The notes under the pieces were generated by a model. It had not been told where the DNA came from. It was given only the letters and a program-made list of their open reading frames with translations, and ran no database searches. DNA of 64,000 nucleotides from Calliphora vicina (taxonomy: Eukaryota > Arthropoda > Insecta > Diptera > Calliphoridae), in NCBI RefSeq assembly GCF_958450345.1, contig NC_088783.1, positions 54,970,395 to 55,034,394 on the forward strand, in the 5' to 3' direction. Made by a program: the position numbers and the translations under genes. Numbering within the stretch: position 1 is the stretch's first letter; each line of letters opens with the position of its first letter. This document shows positions 11,451 through 23,183 of the stretch, in pieces.

Positions 11451-12442
11451 TATGCATTATTTTTTTCGGAAAAAATCATTAATCAAATAAAGGCTATGGT
11501 AATAAATACTACCGCCTGTCTGTTGAAAACACGATATGACCAAACGAAATACTCTCTGTTAATGAAGTTTGTTTGGTTTCGAAAATGGGAAATATCGGTC
11601 CATGGTTTTACCTAGCAACCATACAATTGTCCTCCTGAATAAAGTTCGAGCAGTCATAAATATGTGATTAAGCGGCACTCCTGATAAAATTTAGCATAAA
11701 TCGGACAGCATTTATCCCTAGTTCACAGAAAGTGAATCATGATGAAATTGGACACAAACAAGTTTTATATACATAAACTTAAATCATTCTCCCAACTTTT
11801 GTAAGGATCGGTCCATAATTGAACCGCCCTACCGCCCATATAACAGAAAACCGTTCATCTTCTGAGGCCAAAAACGAATCAAGGCAATATCGGATACTCT
11901 GTTCCAAAGTGAAGCGTATACCAGACTTCATTCTACTTCATTCCCCACCACTTCATTCTAAATACCTTTTAAGAGAAATTGCAACATGTGGCCGAGCATT
12001 GTCATGATGGAATATTAGGGTTTCATGTCTGGCCGCATATTTTAGGCGTTTTTCGGCCTATGATCGCTTTCTTTTATATCGTTCAAGCATCATTTCAGGC
12101 AAGGTCACTCGGGAGACCTTCCCATCTTTTGTATGAATCCTGCTGCTCGCAAACATTTTGAAATTGCTGCTTGTGTAGCTCCCAATGATTTTGCAAGCCC
12201 TTTTTGAGTTTTACAACAATTTTCATGGAGTAATGCCTCCAATTCATGGCCTTCAAACTTTTTTGATTTGCCTGGGCGATCGATCTTTGTCTTCCATGTA
12301 AAAATCACCACTTCTAAACTGCACAAACCATCTCTCGCACGTTAAAACCGACGGAACACAGTTGTCATAAGCTTTGGTGAGCAATCGGTGTGCTTCAGCG
12401 GTATTTTTTTAATATTAATGAAGTAAAGCAAAACATCTCTTA

Positions 12443-13740
12443 AGGAGTGAGATCGAAAAATTCTTAACATACATATATGTTTATAAAAAAGAAACCACTA
12501 AACTTACAGCTTTAATTTTTTTTTTATTTGATTGAAATTATTATTACAATTTACAAAAAAAATTATTTTTATAGTTTTAATCACTAGTGATGAAATTTTG
12601 AACCTTTTTCGGAAACCCTTCCATTAACGTTTTTATAGTGCTTTCTGTCACTTTGCTCGAACATGTAGTCCATCTCCGTTTAAAATCTACCACACTTTTG
12701 GACACCTTTTTTGTACTCTTCAATTCTCTTTTAACAAGAGCCCAATATCTCTCCACTGGCCTTAGCTCCGGGCAGTTTGGAGGATTTGCCTCTCTTGGTA
12801 CAAATACCACATTATTGTTCTTGTACCACTCAAGGGCTTGTTTGCCATAGTGACAGGATGCCAAGTCAGGCCAAAAATAAGTGGACACATTATGAAGTCT
12901 TATGAATGGAAGCAGCCTTTTTTGTAAACATTCCTTGATGTAAATTTCGGTATTTATAGAGCCCGTTGTAACAAATGAGTGGCTTCTTTTGCCGCAACTG
13001 CATATTGCTTGCCATACCAAGAACTTTCTGGGAAATTTTGTCTGCTTTTGGGTCCTAAACTTTTCTTCAACATTCCCTCGAGCATCAGCAACATAAAATT
13101 TTTGACCTGGAAGTTGCGAAAAATCTGCCAGAACATACGTTTCGTCATCCATTATGCAGCAAGAATATTTTTTTATAAAACTTGACTTCAATTTCCGTGC
13201 TCTGTTTTTGGCCTCTAAATTTTTAGTAGCGTTCCTGTCAGGAACTTTTTGAGCCTTGTATGTTTTTAAACCTGCATTAGCTTTAACTTTTCGTACCAAA
13301 TAGTCCGAGCACTGAGCTAACCGGGCTGCTTTCCTACCGGATGTGTTGGGAGCTCTTTTGAAAATGCGTTCTATTTTTTTGGCTTTAGAAACATCATGTG
13401 GACCATTCCTTCTACCTGAACCAGGTTTTCTATCAACTGACAAGTTCTCCCGGTACTGTTTAATAACATTGGAAACAGTTTGACGGCAGACCTTTGTATG
13501 CTTGGCCAACTTTTTGTAAGACCAAGTTGGGTTTTGTTGAAAATATTTAATAATTTCAGTACGCACTTTTTTCTGGTCACTCATTTTAATCAGATTAACA
13601 AAAAAATTAATATAATTGACATTACACATAATAACTGACATGTTTTTCAAAGGTAACTTGATCAAAAATAAATTCAAATAATACTTGGGTTAAAAAATGT
13701 AATGAAAAACGTGTGTTAAGAATTTTTCGATCTCACTCCT
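12443..13740 (-). mobile_element. DD37E Tc1/mariner-superfamily transposon, apparently complete
   Basis: Perfect 27-bp terminal inverted repeats start AGGAGTGAGATCG at 12443 and end CGATCTCACTCCT at 13740. TA flanks both sides at 12441-12442 and 13741-13742. The element is 1298 bp with one transposase gene on the minus strand. It is inserted near codon 11 of an older mariner, whose reading frame can be followed on both sides. A degenerate relative lies at 53391-54524. Confidence 0.92.
12577..13584 (-). CDS. DD37E transposase, 335 aa, uninterrupted
   Basis: This enzyme would bind the TIRs of its own element and catalyse cut-and-paste transposition. The start chosen is the Met at 13584 (M-S-D-Q-K-K); an in-frame extension to 13677 is AT-rich and looks untranslated. 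Residues about 10-50 form a first HTH (W-S-Y-K-K-L-A-K-H-T), a basic G-S-G-R-R-N linker follows at 55-60, and a second HTH lies at about 66-105. The catalytic triad is D146 or D147 in I-M-D-D-E-T-Y, D240 in W-P-D-L-A-S-C-H-Y, and E278 in R-P-V-E-R-Y-W. The 37 residues between D240 and E278 define the DD37E class, known from mosquitoes and other insects. No stop or frameshift is seen, and with perfect TIRs this copy could be young. Confidence 0.9.
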   Translation of the reverse strand: MSDQKKVRTEIIKYFQQNPTWSYKKLAKHTKVCRQTVSNVIKQYRENLSVDRKPGSGRRNGPHDVSKAKKIERIFKRAPNTSGRKAARLAQCSDYLVRKVKANAGLKTYKAQKVPDRNATKNLEAKNRARKLKSSFIKKYSCCIMDDETYVLADFSQLPGQKFYVADARGNVEEKFRTQKQTKFPRKFLVWQAICSCGKRSHSFVTTGSINTEIYIKECLQKRLLPFIRLHNVSTYFWPDLASCHYGKQALEWYKNNNVVFVPREANPPNCPELRPVERYWALVKRELKSTKKVSKSVVDFKRRWTTCSSKVTESTIKTLMEGFPKKVQNFITSD

Positions 13741-14362
13741 TATATAACGTTTGGTTGGTACAATATTCGACATTTGCTAAGCAAAAAAACTGTTGTTTAC
13801 ACTATAATGTTCAATAACTATGTGAGAATATAGGACAAATATGTACTCTTCAAAATCACATATGTATAAGTTATTAAAAACAAAAACAGCGATCAAAAGA
13901 TACGTCAACCATTGAAAATCCCGCATTTTTAAGCCATATTTCTAATACATTCTCACCACTATGGTATTTGAGAACTGAGTTAGGTCTTAGACAGGATAGT
14001 TTCCGATGTGTATTTATCAGTGATTGAGACTATACGTACCAAACCATCATCGTTTAAATATGACCTTATGTAATAGTTGATCTTATTGCTACAGAAGATA
14101 CTCTCATACTCTTGAACCTAAGAACCTTTAGACATAATTGCCTGTGAGAAATCCCGATTAATATTGACTAATGCCCATCACCAATAAGGGCGCATTGAAG
14201 CGAAGGTACTTAAGACATAATTGTCAGTGAGAAATTCCAAATGATATTGACTACTGCCCACCTAGAGCTTTCTTCATCTAGGACTTCTCTATGTCGATCC
14301 GGACGAGTTTATTTCAGCTCTTCACTCATCGCTCAAAGACGAAGGAAGTTGTTCCAGTAGTG

Positions 14363-14397
14363 CACCTGTCCCAGTATTGTTCTAACTGGGACAGGTG
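14363..14397. other. perfect 13-bp hairpin
   Basis: CACCTGTCCCAGT is followed by a 9-nt spacer and then its exact reverse complement ACTGGGACAGGTG. The stem is GC-rich for this region. No T-run follows and no gene is adjacent, so no function is assigned. Confidence 0.8.
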
Positions 14398-14997
14398 TAT
14401 CTTTCAGACTTCTCAACCAGTGCAGTGTTCTATAGGCTAAAATCTTTGCCATAAAAAGAGCCATGACTTGTGCTAGGTTTTATCGGATATACGGGGAGAA
14501 TATTCAGATATATACCGACATCCAATCAGCCTGTAAATCTTTCCTTAGTATCTTCAAGATATCCAATATGGTCTTTGAATAACGCTCATTGAGAAATTGC
14601 GAGACTTAAAATAATTAGGCTGTTCCTGGTATCAAGGTCACCAATGACATCAGGTTATGGTATCGCGGATACTTTGGCAATGACATGGTTTTCTTTCTAT
14701 CTTAAAAGCGGAGATTGAGCGATTAGTGTGATATCGTTTTCATGTCTTAAACGTTTGATTCAAGGAAGACTACGATTTTGTACAAGCAAGAAGATCTTGA
14801 GAGACAACTTGAATGAAGACAAGTGCCATTTGTCCTCGATATCGTTTAAGCACTGAGTAACAGTTAGTGTGATCAACTGCGGAGTGTAATGACAATGCTT
14901 TCTGGTTATGGATTGTTCAACATAAACGCTAAAAGATTGTATCTCCTACATGACTACTGTAGAAATCGTTAGTCAGAAACAGTGCATCTGAATGATC

Positions 14998-15048
14998 GAC
15001 GTTTCGAGACTCTTTTTGCATGTTCCTGCAAAAGAGTCTTGAAACGTC
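14998..15048. other. 22-bp near-perfect hairpin
   Basis: GACGTTTCGAGACTC plus T/A-rich bases pairs with TGCAAAAGAGTCTTGAAACGTC across a 6-nt loop (tgttcc), with about one mismatch and one extra base. It is short for an animal pre-miRNA, so it is given as a structure only. Confidence 0.75.
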
Positions 15049-16079
15049 TGCCTCTGGCTGATGGAAGACTGGAGACTCTGGAAAGCTTGTCATTGTATGT
15101 TCTTACGGATACTTCACTAGATTTCAGAAGTATGTATGTCCTTTACTACTAACCATATCCTTCCAAGTATCACAAAGGGACTGTGTCACAAATTTTCCTA
15201 GTTTGAGTTTCAAACAATCCACAAGTAATTGCCGAAAAACCAAGGCATTTTAATAAATTTACAATTTAATGAAGTTGGGGATTATCAAACTTAATTGTTT
15301 GTGAACCGAAATTGAAGGTATGGATTGTAAAATCAGATGTAAACCGTTGACAATTGACTTCCACGCATTTTTGTTTAAGTGCTGACAGACATCATGTGGG
15401 GATCTGTGAGAGATATATGTCATCAGAACAATGAAGAAACGAGCAACTAGAAGTTGCTCAAAGATTGTAGAACTATAAAGGATATGGCAAATGTTTGATC
15501 AATTAATCCAAAATACCTCAATAAAAGGAGTCATAATATAGGAATCTGTTTTGTGTAATGTAATGTAAGACCCAGCTCAATCTACATGGACCTGCTCAAT
15601 AGAGGTGAGACAACGAAACAACATTCGGTGCCGATTAGGGGGACGAAGAGACGGCACTTTAACTGACATTGCCCAACCCTGGGTGGAATAGTTCCAAAAC
15701 AATTGGTCATTTGACTCTGTTTTGTTTAACTTATATTATATCAACATAGGGGGAAGTTGCTACACATAGATGTTAATGGTTAGATGATGATTTTGCAATT
15801 CTTTGAAATTAATTTTGTAGTGAAAGGTGGCTAGTTTTGTATTTGAAATACCAACGAAACACGGAGTGACCACCCACGATTGAAATTTGAAAACCAGCAA
15901 AGCGTTGATCGCTAATATGTCAGAAAATCTCAGAACACTCTTAATTACCATTTTAAAAACATCATACTTTAGCATCTCAAAATATAGTAACCTTCGTACA
16001 TTTGTTAATAATGTAAAGACTTCGGTGGTTTTATTATCGTGAACACTTTTAAAAGTTAAATAGTGGACAAACATTTTAA

Positions 16080-17990
16080 AAATATTATGAATTATAATTC
16101 AAACTTAAACACGCCCCGTATCATTTCAAAACTTTTGTGTCAGTTTTTTGTTGTTGTTTCTTTCAAATCGACGCCAATCAGATATTGTCTGATTGTCGCC
16201 AATAAATCAATGTAACGAGTGTATTTAGAATAATTTTTATATAAATAATAATGTGATCATTCATACATTGTGTGTCCGTCCATACGTTCGTCTGTCCATC
16301 AGTCTGTCTTAGAGAGACACATACAAAGAGTAAAATTGTGTGATATGTTACATGATTTTTATTGTGATTGTAGCAAACAAATCATGATTAATTGCAGGTT
16401 TATTTCAATTCTACTGGTATTGACAAACAGCAACAGTTACAGCAACAACATAACTAACAATGCTGCCGCCCCACTACAGCTCCTTTATAATACTCACTAT
16501 GTATAACTAACTCAACACAACTCCTGCTATTCCAGTTAGTGAAGTCGAAGTAAGCAGCTACCCAAACGACCAATGTCTGGCCAATGAATGATATCATTTC
16601 TAAAAACAAGCAAAAACCAAACTACCAAATCTAATAGAGAATTTATGGCAGCCAAACAATAAAATTGTTACAAAAACGAAAAAAAAAACAACAATACCAA
16701 CGACAACAGGAGGCACAACTTAATAAAGTCACGACATTACACTCTCAGGTGTAATTACGATCATAATAAAATAAAATATAGAAACAAAAAAAACATAAAC
16801 ACTAAATGGAATCAGTTTCATTTGGAAGACTATAAATGTAAGCAGCAATAGACAAATAAATGCATATATGCTTTTTTTATATGGAAAGATCAGTCCTCCA
16901 ATCCTTCTCAACAGAAACTACAACAACTCCATGCTAGTAATGTAACTTTACATTGGCAAGTATGGTGGAAGCCAAACCAATATGAGAAAAAACAAAAGAA
17001 CGTAAGAATATAATAATAAATAGTCGCATGACGATGTCACTCAAATGTCACCACGATCAAACTAATAGGTGACAATGGGTTTTGATTAAAAGATCGATAG
17101 GTTGCGATTTTAGAAAAGAGCAAAAGCGTACAAAAAAAATATATACAAAACTACCAAACAACAAACGATTGAGTTGGGGATCGTGCTTTGGCAAACGATG
17201 CACAGTGGTTCATGTTGTTAATGGCTATTGGAATTTCAAAGTTTTATTATGGTTTATTTACTAAAAGGATGACTTGGAGCTTTGGAAGGCTTTGGAATAA
17301 AATTAATGGATAACGTTAGATTTGGGATCATGCTTTGACAGTTATGGATCATTGGTAGATTCAGCTGGAAGAGTGTTGAGTGTTGCAGTTCTAGGAAAAT
17401 TTAGGATGACTACATTAGGATATTTTTCCCCAAAATATCCTTTCAAAATAATAGAAAAACATTCTTTGGGAATAAATCATGTTATTTTAACATCGATACA
17501 CTTCTTTCAAATTTTAAAATTTTCTAAACTATTCCACGTAGAGTTATGCATACAAGGTAACGGAATTGATCGTCTTTAACTTGGTAAAGTCCAGAACCAG
17601 TTCTTGTAATCAACTATTATGGCAACGGTAGCGCCTCCATGAAGCCTACGAATGTGCTTATTGACATAAGGAGTGTCAGGACCCACTAAGCTCTTCTTTG
17701 TCCTTAGCATTGAAGGAATCCTGACAAATGAGTCATACAACATAAATAAAATTCCAATACGGAGGATAAGTCTCCCAAGTCCTCCTTCTTCGGCGGCAAG
17801 CTCCATGTGTCTGAGAGGGAGCAATTTTAGAAACTTCTAGAGGTTCTATGCTCCACAGGGAGTTAATAGGACAGAAGAAGAATAATTAAACGTAGACTAT
17901 CTTTTAAGCGATGGCCTTATCCTTGAACTCAAAGTTGCTTCTATCGAGTCAATTTTCCAAGTCATTTAAATTGATGAGAACCATGATCTC
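16080..17990. other. AT-rich intergenic island, no gene
   Basis: Positions 16100-17050 are AT-rich with TTGTTGTTG, GTCT/GTCC and CAACAA patches, typical of fly intergenic or regulatory DNA. There are two related GGATCRTGCTTTG stretches near 17180 and 17327. No convincing coding sequence was found except the weak hint at 17576-17824. Confidence 0.5.
17576..17824 (-). pseudogene. possible LTR-retroelement pol fragment (weak)
   Basis: The minus-strand frame includes K-H-I-R-R-L-H-G-G-A-T-V followed by a W/Y-rich end. This loosely resembles the H2C2 region in front of a BEL/Pao or Gypsy integrase, where LHGG is common. The zinc-binding cysteines are not visible, and no LTR or neighbouring pol domain is present. 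It may be chance. Confidence 0.2.
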
Positions 17991-18004
17991 AACTATCTCA
18001 AGGA

Positions 18005-19675
18005 AATCTCTTTGGCGATATTTCCGAACAAAATTAGATTGATTTTCAAGGCCCATTTTTTATTCTGGAATTCAGGAGACATCGACTTCAACGTCAGTTC
18101 TGGTCTTATTTCCTTCACGCAGATAGTAACGACTTTTGGTGTTCCCGAACTCTATTGGATTTTCCACTCTGAAGGAAACAACTCCAAGAGCAAACATTCG
18201 GAGTTCATGAGACTTTCCGGACACAATTGTATTGATTTTCAAGGCACATTTTTCACTCTGAAGGAGACAACTCCAAGAGCAAACATTCGAATTCAGGAGA
18301 CATCGACTTCAACTTTTAGTTCTAGTCTTATTTCCTTCATCCAGATATTAACGGCCTTTGGTCTTTCCAAACACACTTGTATTGATTTGCTAGGCACATT
18401 TTCCACTCTGAAGGAGACAACTGCATGAGCAAACATTCGGAATTCAGGAGACATAGATTTCAACGATCATTTCTGGACTTACTTTCTTCAACCAGATAGT
18501 AACAATGGACTTTGGTCTTTCCAAACACAATTGGATTGATTTTCAAGGCACATTTTCCACTCCTATGGATACAACTCCAAGAGAAAATATTCGGAATTCA
18601 GGAGACATCGACTTCAACGTTCGGTTCTGGTCTTACTTCCTGCATCCAGATAGTAACAATGGCCTTTGGTCTTTCCAAACACAATTGGATTGATTTTCAA
18701 GGCACATTTTCCACTCTTATGGATACAACTCCAAGATAAAATATTCGGAATTCAGGAGACATCGACATCAACGTTGAGTTCTGATCTTACTTCCTTCACC
18801 CAGATAGTAACGACTTTTGGTCTTTTCGAACACAATTGGATTGATTTGCTAGGCACATTTTCCACTCTGAAGGAGACAACTGCATGAGCAAACATTCGGA
18901 ATTCAGGAGACATAGACTTCAACGTTCAGTTCTGGTCTTACTTCCTTCATCCAGATAGTAACAACGGGATTTGGTCTTACCAAACACAATTGGATTGAAT
19001 TCCAAGGCCCATTTTTCACTCTGAAGGACACATCCCCAAGAGCAAACATTCGGAATTCAGGAGACATCGACTTCAACGTTCAGTTCTGATTTTACTTCCT
19101 TCACCCAGATAGTAACGGCCTTTGGTCTTTCCAAACACACTTGTATTGATTTGCAAGGCACATTATCCACTCTGAAGGAGACTACCCAAGAGCAAACATT
19201 CGGAATTCAGGAGACATCGACTTCAACGTTTAGTTCTGGTATTATTTCCTTCATCCAGATAGTAAAGACTTTTGGTGTTTTCGAACACAATTGGATTGAT
19301 TTTCAAGGCATATTTTCCAATCTGAAGGAGACTATCCAAGAGCAAACATTCGAATCAGGAGACATAGACTTCAACGTTCAGTTCTGGTCTTACTTCCTTC
19401 ATCCAGATAGTAACAACGGCCTTTGGTCTTTCCAAACACACTTGTATTGATTTTCAAGGCACATTTTACACTCTGAAAGAGACTACTCCAATAGTAAACA
19501 TTCGGAATTCAAGAGACACCGACGTTCACTTTTGGTCTTACTTCCTTCATCCAGATAGTAACAATGGCCTTTGGTCTTTCCAAACACAATTGGATTGATT
19601 TGAAAGGCACATTGTCGACTCTAAAGGAGACAACTCCAAGAGCAAACCCAGATAGCAACGACTTTTGGTCACTCA
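18005..19675. repeat. tandem array, about 153-bp unit, about 11 copies
   Basis: ATTCAGGAGACATCGACTTC recurs near 18071, 18294, 18444, 18598, 18752, 18903, 19056, 19208, 19358 and 19508, giving a period of about 150-155 bp. Each unit also holds CAGATAGTAACGACTTTTGG-like, TTTCCAAACACAATTGGATT-like and ACTCTGAAGGAGACAACTCC-like segments. Copies differ by about 5-15 percent, and one is shortened. Open frames here are by-products. Confidence 0.92.
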
Positions 19676-19794
19676 TGAGCATGTTGATGAGATGAGAATT
19701 TCTGACAGTTTCGAGAGCCTTCGATAGATTAAATGTAATTTAAGTGGCTGACAGATAAAACTGTCCTGCGCATTTTTTTCATACCCTTCCAACA

Positions 19795-20500
19795 AGAAGT
19801 CAGTTTAAGCGATGGCTTTATCCGAGAGACCAACGTAACCGGCTGAAGGAACGTAGTAGCTCCTCAATCCGCCAATGTTTCTACCTTACTCGTCTGTAGT
19901 TTGTTGCAAATGACACATCTAGTGTCAAAAGTTATGAAACGGCTAAGAACCGGTCAATTCAAACTATTAAAGACAATTGGATTAACAATTCCTCTTGGGA
20001 TAAGAACCATCACGAACCATCAATTCAGGGATCTTCACTGGATATAGTGGTTATAACGATGCTGTGTATTCTTCCAGGTCCTTCCAAATATAAGTCAATT
20101 TAAAGGATGACCTTATCATTGAAGATAAAGTTCTTTCTTCCGATTCAAGTCACCTGGAGCAACCCAATATTTTTACCGTTCAGTAGCTTGAGGAAGTTCA
20201 TATTGTCAACAGTTTTGAAACGGCTTAGAACAGGTCAATTCAAACCCTTTAAAGACAATTTGAGCCAATAATTCCTTTTGAGATAAGTACCATCAGCTCA
20301 ACTATATAACGGAACTATACTGGGTATTGAGTGGCTATGGCAAAAAACTGTGCTAAGCATTATTCCAAATCACTCCATGTACAAGTGAGTTTAAGAAAAG
20401 GCTTTATTATCGAATAAGTTAAAGTTTCTCAAGCCGGCACAATTCTTCAATCCGCCAGAAGGAACCCAATGTTTCTAACTATCAGTCTGAAGCGAACACC
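19795..20500. repeat. tandem repeat, about 285-bp unit, about 2.5 copies
   Basis: AAACGGCTAAGAACCGGTCA at about 19936 returns as AAACGGCTTAGAACAGGTCA near 20218. Flanking segments (TTTAARCGATGGCTTTATC, GTCAATTTAAAGGATGACC) and AATGTTTCTA repeat at matching distances. A related line near 17905-17930 (TTTTAAGCGATGGCCTTATC) suggests the family brackets the 153-bp array. Confidence 0.7.
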
Positions 20501-21680
20501 TGAAGCAATCTTTAGATTTTTGCAAAACTTAAAGATAGAGTCCTTTCTGAAGGTTGAATTCTTCAACCTTAAGAAAAATATTTTTGTAAACCATTTCTTA
20601 AATTATACCACAGTGCAAACGAAATCAAAACCACACCACGATCTAGCAAACCAGCCAACAAACCAACCAACCAACCAACATTAGCAATAAATGTTTGATG
20701 TTGCAGTTGTTGGCGTATATTGATTTTTACTGAAAGCAATAAATATCTCAATAAGATAGCATCTTAATGGACGGACAGACTATATAGATAGATAGAGAAA
20801 TAATCAGGCAGACAACCAGCCTCAAAAATAGACACTGTGACTTAAAAGTGACACATGACTTTAATGTTTGTTTCTCAGTTTGTTCGTTTGTTGGTTTTGT
20901 TTCATTCATTTGTAAAACTAAATGAGAATAAATTATAAGAGTGGGTGTGGAAACGAAATCATATAGAAATTTATATTTTATGACAAATCCTAGATATATG
21001 TATCTATTTACATGTTCATTTGTGATTAAAATGTAAGAAATTTACTTTTCTTTTCAATAAGCAGCCACAACAACACAGCCACCACTTAAACTTTGCATGT
21101 GCCCAGTGCTAAATGGCATGTCGTCGTTGATTTGACATTTAAAATGGTATAATTTTATAATTAATAAATATTGCTAAATATGTGACAGGTATTTAACAAA
21201 TGACAATTAGATGGAAATGTTCCTAAAGCGTTTTATTCAAATGTGACTGGTGACTGTTGCAGAAAAAATGTGGTATTGATCTTAATCTGGAATGTATATG
21301 ATGAAGGGGAGTAACTTTTATAAAATCAGGATAACAAAGGAATTGTTATAGATTGTTTTAATCTAAATACCAGGCTTTTAAACGTCGTGTTTTCTTTTAG
21401 GTATAGATGAGGTCTTACATTTACAAGTGATAAACTTAGCTGATAATGAAAGGATGAAAATTAATGCGAACCAAGAAATTGACTCCAAACAAGACAGTGT
21501 TGTCTAAGACTACGTTTTCAGAACTTGGATTTTTTAATGCATCATCTCCCACCCCTGTAATAACTTTGCATTGGTTTCAACATTTTTAATTAGGGATATT
21601 TATTATTGAGATATAGCTCTATGTTTTTTTGTTCATTTTAAAAGGATCTGGAATTGGTAGAACAATGAAATAATTGAATG
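20500..21680. other. AT-rich intergenic island, no gene
   Basis: CAACCAACCAACCAAC near 20660, GATA repeats near 20785 and AT-rich unique DNA are present. No coding region or element end was recognised. Confidence 0.55.
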
Positions 21681-21734
21681 CTGTCTTGTGGATCAATACC
21701 GCATCAGTGAAAGTGGTAATTCAATTTAATTATA

Positions 21735-22160
21735 TTGATGTTTGGGTGGTTCATTCAATGGCATCCCAGGAGAAACTGGCGTTTTGTATCTTCGTGAAAA
21801 GGATGTTCAGAAAATTTAAAGCAATCTTTGGAGGGTTAATTGGAGTTTGTCCATAAACTATGATAATGGTAATCTAATTCCGTTGGCGTGGATCCTCCAA
21901 TGATATTCCGGAAGAAACTGGCGTTTTGTTTCTTCGTGGAAACGGTGTTCAGAAAGTATTCTGTGAGGGTATTTTGCCAACTTTGGTGGGTCAGTTGAAA
22001 CTTGGCAATATACTGAGATAATGGTTTTCTAACTCCTTTGGCGTGGTTCCTCTCGTGCTATTCCGGAAGGAGCAGGCGTTTTCTCTTGAAGGTTGTGTTG
22101 TTCCGACGATGATTGCAAACAACTTTTCACTTGATTGACGATGATTGCAAACAACTTTTC
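21735..22160. repeat. tandem repeat of about 145 bp, three diverged copies, plus a direct repeat
   Basis: GAAACTGGCGTTTTGT with TTCGTGAAA and GGTGTTCAGAAA occurs near 21770 and 21912, and a shorter copy (GGAGCAGGCGTTTTCTCTTG) near 22068. At 22098-22160 a segment GACGATGATTGCAAACAACT is repeated directly after about 38 bp. Confidence 0.7.
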
Positions 22161-22249
22161 ACTTTTCAAATTTTACTTCTCCCTTCTCCTTTACTTATCC
22201 TTAGGTGCCAGTAAATGCTTTCGAGTGTCTTGTTACGACTTTGCAATTA

Positions 22250-22720
22250 ATGAGATTGCATTAACATGTGCTGACATCATCAGATGATCTACAGTAGAAA
22301 TTTCAAAGTACAGTTCCAATGTATCTTCCTTCATCTAGTAAAGGACTAACTGAGATATCCTTGATGAGTGCCTTCCCTAAATCTACGATTTTTTGAGCGG
22401 ATATCCCGAAACTTGTCAAATTACTCAAAATACTGTGATATTGGGTGACATATCACAGTTTTCCTCTTTTAATAGATTAAGTGTGACAATAACTATTATT
22501 TTACATATATTCTTCTGCTTTCAACTTATGACGTTTCAGTGGTTTTGACTCTTGGATGTAATGTCAGGGTCGAAAAGAAAAAGAAGCAATTGTTTTCGCT
22601 CGCAAACTTGTACAGACATCCTAAGATGATTTCCATTCGAAACTTCAATGTACAGTTCCAGTGACATCTCTAAAAGACATCTCTACAAGCCACATGGCCC
22701 CTATTATTACAAACGCCCTA
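22250..22720. repeat. diverged two-copy repeat, about 365 bp apart
   Basis: AAATTTCAAAGTACAGTTCCAATG near 22299 returns as GAAACTTCAATGTACAGTTCCAGTG near 22638; surrounding CATC(A/C)-GATGATYT and ATCTCTA segments also match. No coding potential is seen. Confidence 0.5.
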
Positions 22721-22858
22721 AAGAGTCCTCTATATAAATCTAGGTTATTTTGAGCGAAACATCCTCTCAATTTGATTACAACCATATTTTTCGAATGTTA
22801 ACGATTTAATTACTGACAACTGCAGCGAATAACTCTGAAATAAACTTTCACCACAACT

Positions 22859-22969
22859 GGGGGGTTACTGCGTAACTCAATCCGAATACGAAAATGTTGG
22901 AAAATGTGTATTAAATGCATTGTAATTCGAAACGATTTTCTTTCGAATCGAATTAGGGAGTAACCCCCC
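22859..22969. mobile_element. short palindromic MITE, GGGGGGTTACT family, copy 1
   Basis: The element starts GGGGGGTTACTGCGTAACTC and ends AGTAACCCCCC, with about 26-bp imperfect TIRs (21 of 26 match). The interior holds a second small hairpin (AATTCGAAACG against TTTCGAATCGAATT). A second copy lies in opposite orientation at 57266-57364. No target duplication is clear. Confidence 0.8.
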
Positions 22970-23029
22970 TGATATTACAATCCTCTTCAGTCTCCAAACT
23001 TGAACGACTTTCGGCAACTCATTCAGATT

Positions 23030-23183
23030 GTGCGACCGTTAGACTAGACGATAGTGTGCTTGACTATCAATCTGGGGGTTGCGGGTTCGATTCCCGCCAG
23101 AGACTCTGGGTGTATCTGCAGACAAGCAAAACGCTTCGCAGTTTGTGTTTGTTTAATAAAAAAAAAAAAAAAAAAAAAAAAAA
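23030..23183 (+). mobile_element. tRNA-derived SINE with poly(A) tail
   Basis: GCGGGTTCGATTCCCGC at about 23086-23102 is a near-ideal pol III B box within a T-arm-like hairpin. About 45 nt upstream, TTAGACTAGACGATAGTG is a degenerate A box/D-arm. A roughly 60-bp tRNA-unrelated body follows and ends in TTTAATA plus an A-run of about 26. There is no proper acceptor stem, so it is not a working tRNA. The antisense frame A-G-I-E-P-A-T-P-R-L-I-V is a hallmark of this promoter type. Confidence 0.75.

Larger units (their letters stand above)
11820..13773 (-). pseudogene. mariner transposase relic, split by a DD37E transposon
   Basis: Mariner transposases cut and paste at TA sites through a D,D34D catalytic triad (family knowledge). 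On the minus strand the start reads M-S-N-I-V-P-T-K-R-Y-I at 13773 downward. It runs into the DD37E insertion (12443-13740) and resumes below 12441 as R-D-V-L-L-Y-F. It then goes through an HTH region (GHELEALLHE, LGATQAAISKCLRAAGFIQK) at about 12290-12130. A second-aspartate motif HHDNARPHVA is readable near 11983-12012, and a C-terminal piece (LDSFLASEDE) near 11840-11900. Much of the central catalytic part between about 12030 and 12120 is lost, and frameshifts are present, so it is dead. Confidence 0.85.
13774..16080. other. no gene seen; two short perfect or near-perfect hairpins
   Basis: This is unremarkable intergenic DNA of mixed composition with no open frame of interest. The two hairpins at 14363-14397 and 14998-15048 are listed separately. 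Confidence 0.6.

Noticed and set aside
23044..23110. Functional tRNA gene
   Set aside because: The B box is good, but the A box is degenerate, there is no acceptor stem, and a body plus poly(A) follows, so it is a SINE.
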